Source of the DNA: Bacteroidales bacterium M7 | Lineage (GTDB): Bacteria; Bacteroidota; Bacteroidia; Bacteroidales; Muribaculaceae | Assembly: GCA_001689515.1 (NCBI GenBank) | Contig: LUJR01000047.1 | Coordinates: 1-64,000, forward strand | DNA: 64,000 nucleotides | Direction of reading: 5' to 3' | Shown here: in pieces, positions 42,713 to 50,281 of the stretch | How the letters are laid out: each line of letters begins with the position of its first letter | Numbering within the stretch: the first letter of the stretch is position 1 | Position numbers and translations under genes: made by a program | Notes under the pieces: model-generated | The model's database searches: none | Told to the model about the DNA's origin: nothing | What the model saw: the letters and a program-made list of their open reading frames with translations, nothing else

Positions 42713-45700
42713 TTAGTTTTTGAGTCGCTGGTCAATCATCAGGAAGATGTCGGGCTGCTTGCCGGGATAGTTGGTCTTGAGGGTCTTGAGGTACTGGTCA
42801 GCCTCGAAAGTGTTGCCTGAGGCGCGGAGCGCGTCGCTGAGCACGATGAAGCCGCGGGCGAGCCAGTAGGGCTGCGCGGGCGAGGCGTCGATAAATGCGT
42901 TGACGGTCTTGATGGCACCCTTGGTGTCACCCCGGTCAAGCATGCTCTGGGCGAGGTAGACCGCGCTCTTGGAGCCGTTGGTATCGCTAACCTGCGAAGC
43001 CACCTTAGCCCATTCAGCCTCAGCCTCGTCGATTTTGCCGGTGCGCTTGAGAGCCAGTCCGCGCATGAAGCGGGTCTCGGTCAGCTTGGCTGTGGGCACG
43101 TCAGACATGGCGAGCACCTTGTCAGCCTCGGCGATGACCGTGGCATCGTCGCCAGCCTGCAGCGAGTTGGTCATGATGCCCATACGGGCGGCGAGCAGGT
43201 TGGAGGGGTTGGAGGCTGACTGTGACAGCTCCTTGTATTCCTCGAGAGCCTGGTCTCCGTTGCCCTGGCTGAGCAGACCGTCGGCGAGGATCACGCGGGC
43301 ATCCTCAGCCACGGTGGATTTGGGATAGGTGTTGACGAGGCGCGAGCTGAATTCCACAGCCTCCTCGGTGTTGCCCTTGGCGCGGGCATTGTCGGCGAGG
43401 TAGTAGAGGGCTTCAGCCTCAAACATGCCGCCGGGGTATCTGCCTATGTAAGCCAAGAGAGGCTTGGTGTTGCCGTCGGCGTTGTAGGCTTTTTCGGCGG
43501 CGTAGAATGCCGAGCGGTCGATGTCAGTCTTGTCGACCGACGGTGCGCCGGGAATCGACTCCATGAACTCCACATATTCGTCGAGTCTGCCGGCATCAGC
43601 CATGAGCTGCTTGAGGTCGTCGGCAGCCACACGCGCCTCGTCGCTCGAGGGGTATGCCTTGATGACCTCCTTGTAGGCATCGATGGATTTTGACTTGTCC
43701 TTGGCGCCGCCGTTCTGGGTGTTGATGGCGAGGATGAGCGCGGCGCGTCGTCCCTGGGCTGTCAGAGGATAGTCTTTGAGCAGACGTGCGTATGTCGCGT
43801 TGGCTTGTGAGGTCTGCGCCATGGCGGTCTGTGCCGAAGCCTTTTCAAGTAGAGCCTCAGGCACATAGGGACTTTCGGGGAACGATGACATCATCGCGTC
43901 GAGCTGGGTGACCTTGGCACTGTTGTCACCTGTGAGACCCTGCATGACGGCAGCCTGATAGAGGGAATAGTCCGCGGTGGCAGGCGAAGTCTCAGCCGCC
44001 GTGCGGTACTGCGCCATCGCCTGTGAGTATTTCTTGTCGTAGTAGAGGCAGTCGGCTATGCGGTTACGGGCATCCGCGCTCAGACGGCTGTCGAGCATGC
44101 CTGTATTGAGTGCTTTGGAGAGGTCGGATTGAGCCGCAGCGTAGTCGTGAAGCTCGTAGCGGGCGTATCCGAGGTTGTAGAGGGCCAAGGCGCGGTTAGG
44201 GTCGTCGGCTGAGGCTCCTGAGAGATACTTCGAGTAGGCTTCGGCAGCCTCGGCTGGCTGCGACAGGAGAGTGTGGCAGTCGCCTTCCCATACGAGGGCT
44301 TCGTGGCTGACTGCACTGCTGCCGCCTCTTACCGCACGGAGTGCTTGCAGGTGGCTGAGAGATGCGGAGGCATCGCCGTCATTGATTTCGGCGATGGCGA
44401 GTCCGAGCAGGGCGCGCTGCTTGGCAGTCAGCACCTCGGCAGTCGGGTTCTTGAACTTGTCGGCAGCCTCCAGAGCCTTGGCATAGTTGCCGTCGGCGAG
44501 GTAGCCTGACACTATATGGTTCTGCACCGCAGGAGCGTAGCGCGACTCAGGGTATGAGGCGATGAAGTCCTCAAATATCGCCGCGCTGTTTTCAAACGGG
44601 GCTTTGCCGCCGTTGCTCTTAGCCACGGCGTAGTTGTAGAAAGCCGTCTCACGAGTGGCAGGGTCATATGTCATCTCGTAGGCTTTCTGGAAAGCCATAA
44701 GGGCAGAGTTGGTGTTGCCCTGCTTGAGGTAGGTCTGACCGAGGTAGAGATATGCGCTCTGTCCCATGGCGTTGTCCTCGTTGACAGCCTGCTGGAATAG
44801 CTTGCCGGCAGCCGCGTAGTCGCCGCGGTTCCACTCATCGATGCCGAGGATGTAGTAAGCCGACGGGGCGGGGTTCTTGGCTTTGGCGGCGTAGTCCCAG
44901 AGATATGGCGCAGCCTCCTCCAGATTGCCCATGGCGTAGAGCGACTCGCCGGCTATGCGTCGGCTCTCGGTGGTGAAGGAGGGGATGATGTTGGCGGCTA
45001 TAGCCTTGCGTGCCGAAGCGAGGGCTTCGGGGTAGTCGCCCTGCATGAAGTAGATCTGTGCCATGTAGTAGGGAGCGGATGCGCCCGGGGCAGTTGAGGT
45101 GTCGACGGTCTTGAACAGCTTCAGAGCCTCGGAGTAGTCCTTGCGCGCATAGGCTATGTAGGCGAGGTAGTAGCGGGCGGCATTGCGGTAGCGGTTGTCA
45201 GCCACCAGGGTGTCGAATTTCACCGAAGCCTGCGTGTAGTCACCGAGCATGAGCAGCGAGTAGGCTTCGCGGTAGAGCATGTCGCCAGCCTGTGTCTCAG
45301 AGAGGGCATCGGGATCCACTTTGGCATACTGGTCCACTGCTTCGCGGTAGCTGCCGGTGTTGAAGAGCACATCGCCCACAGCCATCATCATCTCCTGACG
45401 GTGCACTGACGAGGGGTATTTCCTAAGCCAAGCCTCAAGCATCGGCAGGGCTTCGTCATCGCCGATGCCGAGAGTGGCAAGAGCCATGTAGCGTTCCGCC
45501 TCCTCGCGCTGGTCGGGGGTGGGCGTGAGCTGGATTACATTGAGCATCTGGTCGAGGCATCCCTCGTAGTTGCGGTCAGCCCACATCAGGCGTCCGCGGC
45601 TCAGGTATCCTTCGGCATCGGCGAGGTTGAGGTCGGCGGTGGTGGCGCCGGCGGCGAGCATCGACGATCCGGCAAGGATTGTCAGCAGTAGTTTACGCAT
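42713..45700 (-). CDS. Tetratricopeptide-repeat (TPR) periplasmic protein
   Basis: 995 residues. The signal peptide is MRKLLLTILAGSSMLAAGATT. Almost the entire length is TPR repeats (for example AERYMALATLGIGDDEALPMLEAWLRKYPSSVHRQ, YYMAQIYFMQGDYPEALASARKAI, ALYYLADNARAKGNTEEAVEFSSRLVNTYPKS). No enzymatic domain. It is likely a scaffold at the envelope. Coupled with the downstream barrel gene. A terminator-like hairpin sits 29 nt before its start, so expression may be attenuated. Confidence 0.88.
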   Translation of the reverse strand: MRKLLLTILAGSSMLAAGATTADLNLADAEGYLSRGRLMWADRNYEGCLDQMLNVIQLTPTPDQREEAERYMALATLGIGDDEALPMLEAWLRKYPSSVHRQEMMMAVGDVLFNTGSYREAVDQYAKVDPDALSETQAGDMLYREAYSLLMLGDYTQASVKFDTLVADNRYRNAARYYLAYIAYARKDYSEALKLFKTVDTSTAPGASAPYYMAQIYFMQGDYPEALASARKAIAANIIPSFTTESRRIAGESLYAMGNLEEAAPYLWDYAAKAKNPAPSAYYILGIDEWNRGDYAAAGKLFQQAVNEDNAMGQSAYLYLGQTYLKQGNTNSALMAFQKAYEMTYDPATRETAFYNYAVAKSNGGKAPFENSAAIFEDFIASYPESRYAPAVQNHIVSGYLADGNYAKALEAADKFKNPTAEVLTAKQRALLGLAIAEINDGDASASLSHLQALRAVRGGSSAVSHEALVWEGDCHTLLSQPAEAAEAYSKYLSGASADDPNRALALYNLGYARYELHDYAAAQSDLSKALNTGMLDSRLSADARNRIADCLYYDKKYSQAMAQYRTAAETSPATADYSLYQAAVMQGLTGDNSAKVTQLDAMMSSFPESPYVPEALLEKASAQTAMAQTSQANATYARLLKDYPLTAQGRRAALILAINTQNGGAKDKSKSIDAYKEVIKAYPSSDEARVAADDLKQLMADAGRLDEYVEFMESIPGAPSVDKTDIDRSAFYAAEKAYNADGNTKPLLAYIGRYPGGMFEAEALYYLADNARAKGNTEEAVEFSSRLVNTYPKSTVAEDARVILADGLLSQGNGDQALEEYKELSQSASNPSNLLAARMGIMTNSLQAGDDATVIAEADKVLAMSDVPTAKLTETRFMRGLALKRTGKIDEAEAEWAKVASQVSDTNGSKSAVYLAQSMLDRGDTKGAIKTVNAFIDASPAQPYWLARGFIVLSDALRASGNTFEADQYLKTLKTNYPGKQPDIFLMIDQRLKN

Positions 45701-45719
45701 ATCTTAAGAGGTAATTAGG

Positions 45720-45758
45720 CAAAAAAATATTTACAAAAGTAATGAAACTTTTGTAAAT
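45720..45758 (-). terminator. Terminator or attenuator hairpin before the TPR gene
   Basis: ATTTACAAAAGT (45729-45740) and ACTTTTGTAAAT (45747-45758) form a perfect 12-bp stem with a 6-nt loop. On the minus strand it is followed by ATTTTTTT. It could end the upstream 65-residue gene transcript or attenuate the TPR operon, whose start codon is only 20 nt beyond. Confidence 0.65.
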
Positions 45759-45847
45759 AGTCCTTCACTCCGAACGGTTTCGGTAGAAATAATTTGTTAT
45801 CTGTAAGATATGGCTGCTTCTAAGGCACGACAGGCGTAAACTCTGAT

Positions 45848-46045
45848 TTAGAGAAACCAGGCAAGCACCACGATGGCAATGAACGAGACAACGCACAAGA
45901 AACTTTCGCGGTTCTTGTCGCGCTGAACCTGCGCCACCTCTTCCTGCTCGTAACGGTTACGGCGGATATTTCCAGACTGCCACATCAGTTGATTTGTGTA
46001 GTCCATGTCTTTTGTGGTCTCCGAACCACTGCGGTTAGTATTCAT
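45848..46045 (-). CDS. Small hypothetical protein with C-terminal membrane helix
   Basis: 65 residues. A polar, charged N-terminal part (MNTNRSGSETTKDMDYTNQLMWQSGNIRRN, then EQEEVAQVQRDKNRE) is followed by one hydrophobic helix at the very end (SFLCVVSFIAIVVLAWFL). It resembles a tail-anchored protein. I do not recognise a family. It lies between the TPR gene and the riboswitch, with a terminator-like hairpin downstream. Small size and no partner make the call moderate. Confidence 0.5.
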   Translation of the reverse strand: MNTNRSGSETTKDMDYTNQLMWQSGNIRRNRYEQEEVAQVQRDKNRESFLCVVSFIAIVVLAWFL

Positions 46046-46289
46046 TGCTACTTATGATAAGTAATTGGTTTTCAGTGATATGATGCGGAGAGACGGTATA
46101 GATTATCCCAACGTAGCACTGCGGTGGGGCATCATAAGGTTGTTTTGGTAGTGCAAAGTTAGAAGTTTATTTGAATAAAATTAATCAAAAAAAGGATTTT
46201 AATTGTTAAAAAACGGATAAAGGACGGTTTAAAAAGACACCAGATGATGGTTGTGAAGCAGAAAGTCAGTATATTTGCAGTCAGAAACG
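46046..46289. other. AT-rich intergenic region upstream of the riboswitch
   Basis: This stretch holds the divergent promoters of the small minus-strand gene and the B12 locus. TATATTTG at 46270-46277 is a plausible -7 element for the plus strand. Nothing else is recognised. Confidence 0.5.
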
Positions 46290-46512
46290 GTTTCTCGCCG
46301 TCAAGGGCGAGAGGCGGCGATGTCACGGTAGCAGAGGCGTCCGTACATCCCCGTCAGGGAACCGGGTGTGAATCCCGGACAGTCCCGCTGCTGTGAGTTC
46401 CATCAATCAAAAAGGCATCGTTTCGTTTACCCAAGGTCACTGGTTGCTGTCAAGGCATCCGGGAAGGCCGTAAACGATGTCGGAACGAGTCAGAAGACCT
46501 GCCGTGTCTGCT
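46290..46512 (+). promoter_or_regulatory. Cobalamin (adenosylcobalamin) riboswitch
   Basis: The conserved parts appear in order: CCGTCAGGGAACCGGGTGTGAATC-type core (about 46350-46376), CAGTCCCGCTGCTGTGA, GGTCACTGG ... CATCCGGGAAGGC, and the B12 box CAGAAGACCTGCCG (46490-46503). It lies upstream of the BtuG/BtuB-like genes and should shut them off when B12 is plentiful. A terminator-like hairpin follows at 46705-46740. Confidence 0.92.
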
Positions 46513-46704
46513 ATCATCAGCCATCACACCCCGCGAGGACGGGCCGGCAGATGCGACTCTCTGGCTATTGGAGCATTCCCCCTGCATTTCTGAAGATGCA
46601 TTGGTGGGGACGCAGTTTAGTAGACAAGATATCATTCTGACGGCGATTTTAAATTTAAGATTTAAAATTCAGTAACTTATAATCGAATGAATTTTCATTA
46701 TTGG

Positions 46705-46745
46705 GTGCGATGGCGCGTTGATGCGTCGTCGCACTGTTTTTATAT
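46705..46745 (+). terminator. Terminator-like hairpin between riboswitch and first B12 gene
   Basis: GTGCGA (46705-46710) pairs with TCGCAC (46729-46734), with an inner CGC/GCG, followed by TGTTTTTATAT. An AT-rich hairpin, TTTTAAAT/ATTTAAAA, lies before it at about 46647-46668. It may be the riboswitch's expression platform, 24 nt before the TTG start of the next gene. Confidence 0.6.
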
Positions 46746-46768
46746 TGTCACCGTTAGAATAATCAGTA

Positions 46769-47932
46769 TTGTTGATTTACAAATCTTTATTTAGTTTTAT
46801 TGCTTTTCTGCTACTCCTGCAGGTAGCCACGGGCTGTCGTGAAGACGAGCTCGTGGTGCCAACGGAGTATGACATCGTGGGCGATGAGGAAGCATCATCG
46901 CTGATACGCGGATTCTACCTCGTCAACGAGGGCAATATGGGGTCAAACAAGTGTACCCTTGACTATTACGACTACACCACAGGGCTCTATGCCCGCAATT
47001 TCTACGCCGAGCGTAACCCCAACGTCATCAAAGAGCTTGGCGATGTGGGCAACGACATAGGTATCTACGGCTCCAAGCTTTATGTGGTGGTCAACTGCAG
47101 CCACAAGGTGGAGGTGATGGACGCCTACACCGGCATACGTATCGGGCAGGTCGACATCCCCAACTGCCGCTACGTGCGCTTCCATCGCGGACGGGCGTAT
47201 GTCAGCAGCTATGTAGGTCCCGTGCTCATAGACCCTGAAGCTCCCAAGGGAGCAGTGTTCGAGATTGACACCCTCAGCCTCAAGGTCACGCGCAAGGTCA
47301 GTGTGGGCTATCAGCCAGAGGAGATGGAGATTGTTGACGACTACATGTATGTGGCAAACAGCGGCGGCTACCGCGCCCCCGACTATGACCGCACCGTTTC
47401 GGTCATCGAGATGATAGACTTCAAGCAGGTGCGCCAGATTCCAGTAGCCATCAACCTCCACCGCCTAAAAAAGGACCGCTACGGCAAACTGTGGGTGACC
47501 TCGCGCGGCAATTATAAGGACATCCCCTCCAATCTCTACGTGCTCAACAAGAAGCCCGGTTACAACGAGATGGAAGTTACCGACGAGTTAGGCATATCCT
47601 GCTCCAACATGGCTCTGCACGGCGATATGCTCTACTATTACTCTACGCAATGGAGCGACTACAGTCAGTCAAACACCATCTCCTACGGCATCATAGATGT
47701 GCGCACCAAGCAGCAGATCAGCACCTCCTTCATAACCGACGGCACCGACCGCGAGATCACCATCCCCTACGGCATAGCCGTGCACCCTGCCACAGGTGAC
47801 ATCTTCGTGACCGATGCCAAAAACTATGTGTCGTCAGGCACGCTCTACTGCTTCAGCCCCGACGGACGGAAGAAGTGGAGCGTGCGCACCGGCGACATAC
47901 CTGCCCATATAGCTTTCCTGCCAGTCAGATGA
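46769..47932 (+). CDS. BtuG-like cobalamin-binding surface lipoprotein (beta-propeller), copy 1
   Basis: 387 residues. Lipoprotein signal FIAFLLLLQVATGC with the lipobox Cys at residue 23. The rest is a YncE/DUF5074-type seven-bladed propeller (GFYLVNEGNMGSNKCTLDYY, LYVVVNCSHKVEVMDA, RIGQVDIPNCR, AYVSSYVGPV, GDIFVTDAKNYVSSGTLYCF). In Bacteroides, BtuG sits on BtuB and takes B12 from the environment with extreme affinity. The position behind a cobalamin riboswitch supports this role. The start is an unusual TTG; no ATG is available. It overlaps the next gene by 4 nt (ATGA). Confidence 0.85.
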   Translation: MLIYKSLFSFIAFLLLLQVATGCREDELVVPTEYDIVGDEEASSLIRGFYLVNEGNMGSNKCTLDYYDYTTGLYARNFYAERNPNVIKELGDVGNDIGIYGSKLYVVVNCSHKVEVMDAYTGIRIGQVDIPNCRYVRFHRGRAYVSSYVGPVLIDPEAPKGAVFEIDTLSLKVTRKVSVGYQPEEMEIVDDYMYVANSGGYRAPDYDRTVSVIEMIDFKQVRQIPVAINLHRLKKDRYGKLWVTSRGNYKDIPSNLYVLNKKPGYNEMEVTDELGISCSNMALHGDMLYYYSTQWSDYSQSNTISYGIIDVRTKQQISTSFITDGTDREITIPYGIAVHPATGDIFVTDAKNYVSSGTLYCFSPDGRKKWSVRTGDIPAHIAFLPVR

Positions 47933-49134
47933 AACATCCCTCCATATATCTTGCGATGGCATGCGCGGCACTTACGGCATGCAACAGTGCCGACAATCCG
48001 CCCATGGTGAGTCTTGGCATAGATGACACTTACTATATAGCGCGCATGCAGAAGCTGCTGCTGTCACCGGCTCTCACGGGCGACAAATACTCGTGGAAAG
48101 TCAATGGCAAGGAGGTCTCTACCGACCGCGATTACATCTTCATGGAGCAGAAAGAAGGTCTCTATGAGGTCAGTTTCGACATCATAGACTCTTCATCTCC
48201 TTTCCACCACGATTTCACCGTCACAGTGATGCGCGAGGAGATAGAATATTCGCCCTACATAGCCAAGGTGTTCGAATACTGCCCTGCGCCGGGACAGTTT
48301 GTCAACGAGATGCCCCGCTATGAGGAGGGCGATACCTATGCCGATATGCTTAAGAAAGTGGAGGAATCTCTCTCGGGGACAAATGACGTGATGGTGTCGC
48401 TCGGCGCTTACGGTGGATATGTGACATTCGCCTTTGACCACACGGTGGTCAATGTGCCAGGCGAGCGCGACCTGCGCATCTGGGGCAACAGTTTCTACGA
48501 ACTGACCGACCACGACCGCCGTGGAGGTTCTGCCGAGCCGGGCATAGTCATGGTCAGCTACGACCGCAACTGCAACGGTCAGCCCGACGACCCCTGGTAT
48601 GAGCTTGCCGGGAGCGACTACGCCAATCCGCTGACGCGCCACCGCTACTCCATCACCTACTCGCGCCCCGACGGGTCTAAGCAGCCGGAGCCTGACGGGA
48701 GCGGCTATCTTAGCGACACCACCTACATCCCGTGGACCGACAGCGACGGACGCACGGGCTATGTGGCGCGTAACATATTCCACACTCAGGAGTATTGGCC
48801 AAGATGGGTCGGCAGTGACCGCCTCCACTTCACAGGCACCTGCCTGCCGCCCAACGGCGTGGACCGCAGCGGCGACGGCAGCTACTTCATACTCTACTGT
48901 TTCGACTGGGGATATGCCGACAACCACCCCAATGAGCAGCGCGACCTCAACACCTTCGACATCTCTTGGGCGGTAGACGCTTTCGGCAACCGCGTAGACC
49001 TCCCCGGTGCAGACTTCATCCGCGTCTACACTGCCGAAAACCAGTATTGCGGCTGGCTCGGCGAGACATCCACCGAGATCTGCCGCGCCCAGGACCTCCA
49101 CATCGCCGACGACATACCATCAATCACATTATAA
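47929..49134 (+). CDS. Surface lipoprotein of the B12 locus (PKD/Ig-like N-terminus)
   Basis: About 401 residues from the ATG at 47929. Lipobox AALTAC (Cys at about residue 18). An N-terminal Ig/PKD-like domain (MVSLGIDDTYYIARMQKLLLSPALTG ... YSWKVNGKEVS) is followed by a C-terminal domain with NVPGERDLRIWGNSFYEL, GIVMVSYDRNCNGQPDDPWYELAGSDY and HFTGTCLPPNGVDRSGDGSYFI, which looks like a calcium- or ligand-binding fold. Similar cell-surface proteins occur in Bacteroides B12 operons. A direct role in cobalamin binding is likely but not shown by the sequence. Confidence 0.75.
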   Translation: MKHPSIYLAMACAALTACNSADNPPMVSLGIDDTYYIARMQKLLLSPALTGDKYSWKVNGKEVSTDRDYIFMEQKEGLYEVSFDIIDSSSPFHHDFTVTVMREEIEYSPYIAKVFEYCPAPGQFVNEMPRYEEGDTYADMLKKVEESLSGTNDVMVSLGAYGGYVTFAFDHTVVNVPGERDLRIWGNSFYELTDHDRRGGSAEPGIVMVSYDRNCNGQPDDPWYELAGSDYANPLTRHRYSITYSRPDGSKQPEPDGSGYLSDTTYIPWTDSDGRTGYVARNIFHTQEYWPRWVGSDRLHFTGTCLPPNGVDRSGDGSYFILYCFDWGYADNHPNEQRDLNTFDISWAVDAFGNRVDLPGADFIRVYTAENQYCGWLGETSTEICRAQDLHIADDIPSITL

Positions 49135-49141
49135 TAAGATT

Positions 49142-50176
49142 ATGAAGAAACGATTACTTAAGACACTATTTATCGTCAGCGTGCCGGCGGTGCCGCTTGT
49201 GGTCTGTGCCGAGGTGCTTGACTTCTCCAAGATTGTCCACTGGACGGGTGAGGGGGATCAGGAGGCGGCTCTCATCGTGCAGTTTGATGAGCCAGAGGCT
49301 ACCGACCCTGGAGCCATAGTGTGGGGCTACCGCTGGCATAGCGGCGAGGACCGCACATCCGACGAGATGATGCGTGAGATAGCCTGCGATGCCTCTGATC
49401 TGGTCATCTTCGTGCAGTATACCGGCGGCATGGGTTACACTCTCGACGGCATCGGCTATTCGCCCGACATCAATGCCACGCTTGACGGCATATGGTTTGA
49501 CTACGACTCGGCTGTGGAGGACGGCAACATCTCGTTTGGCTACATATTCCCCAACACAGGCATGGGTCAGACCAGCGCACCCGGCGGCGCGGCGCGTGAC
49601 CTGTCATATGACGCTATCGCTGAGGCTGCCGATACCCATGTGATCAAGCATCCGCTCAACCAGCGGGAATACGGCTATCCCGCCTATGACTATGACCACT
49701 GGAAACTTGACCGCAGCCGCATAGGTGTGCCCTCGGTGGCAGAGCGGTCGTATTGGCGCGCCGGCTGGTACTGGGGCTACTGGAGCTTCTGGATTGGCGA
49801 CCGCGGCGCGGACATTGACGACCTGAGCTACTCGGGCATGGGCATGTCGAGCGTGAAAATATATGACGGTCAGATCAGCGGATGGAAATACCAGCCCCTT
49901 GGCGGTACTCCCATCGTGCCCGGCGAAGAACCTGACGGCACTACCGGAGCATCGACCCGTTGGGGTAAAATCGCCTACAACCACGAGTTCATTGCCTCAG
50001 AGGCGCAAGATACCTACAGCGATGCTACTTCAGTCGGCAATGCCGACGTGTACACACTCGGCGGTGTCAAGGTAGGCACCATCGCCGCCGATACTGACCT
50101 GCACTCCCTGCGCCTCGCCCCGGGAGTGTATGTCATCCGCCGCGGAAACAAAGCGTCCAAACTGCTGATCCGATAA
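49142..50176 (+). CDS. Secreted protein of the B12 locus with C-terminal sorting-like domain
   Basis: About 344 residues from the ATG at 49142. The signal peptide is MKKRLLKTLFIVSVPAVPLVVCA; it has no standard lipobox. The body contains ALIVQFDEPEATDPGAIVWGYRW and a Trp/Tyr-rich stretch, RAGWYWGYWSFWIG. The last ~45 residues (ADVYTLGGVKVGTIAADTDL ... LAPGVYVIRRGN) resemble a type 9 secretion sorting domain. Family not recognised by name. Its place between B12-capture proteins suggests an accessory binding role. It starts 7 nt after the preceding gene. A REP pair follows. Confidence 0.7.
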   Translation: MKKRLLKTLFIVSVPAVPLVVCAEVLDFSKIVHWTGEGDQEAALIVQFDEPEATDPGAIVWGYRWHSGEDRTSDEMMREIACDASDLVIFVQYTGGMGYTLDGIGYSPDINATLDGIWFDYDSAVEDGNISFGYIFPNTGMGQTSAPGGAARDLSYDAIAEAADTHVIKHPLNQREYGYPAYDYDHWKLDRSRIGVPSVAERSYWRAGWYWGYWSFWIGDRGADIDDLSYSGMGMSSVKIYDGQISGWKYQPLGGTPIVPGEEPDGTTGASTRWGKIAYNHEFIASEAQDTYSDATSVGNADVYTLGGVKVGTIAADTDLHSLRLAPGVYVIRRGNKASKLLIR

Positions 50177-50183
50177 TCTGTAG

Positions 50184-50254
50184 GGACATGCCGTGGCATG
50201 TCCGCATCCCCTGTGGATAACCCTGATAGTGAGCGGACATGCCACGGCATGTCC
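50184..50254. repeat. REP pair, core A, inside the B12 operon
   Basis: Copies at 50184-50203 (GTAG before) and 50235-50254 (CTAC after), 31 bp apart. The two tags point outward, the opposite of the pairs at 30.4 and 40.9 kb. Confidence 0.9.
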
Positions 50255-50281
50255 CTACAACTAAACACCCAATCAAAAATC

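Noticed and set aside
46368..46640. A 90-codon frame in the B12 leader
   Set aside because: It lies across the cobalamin riboswitch core and B12 box.
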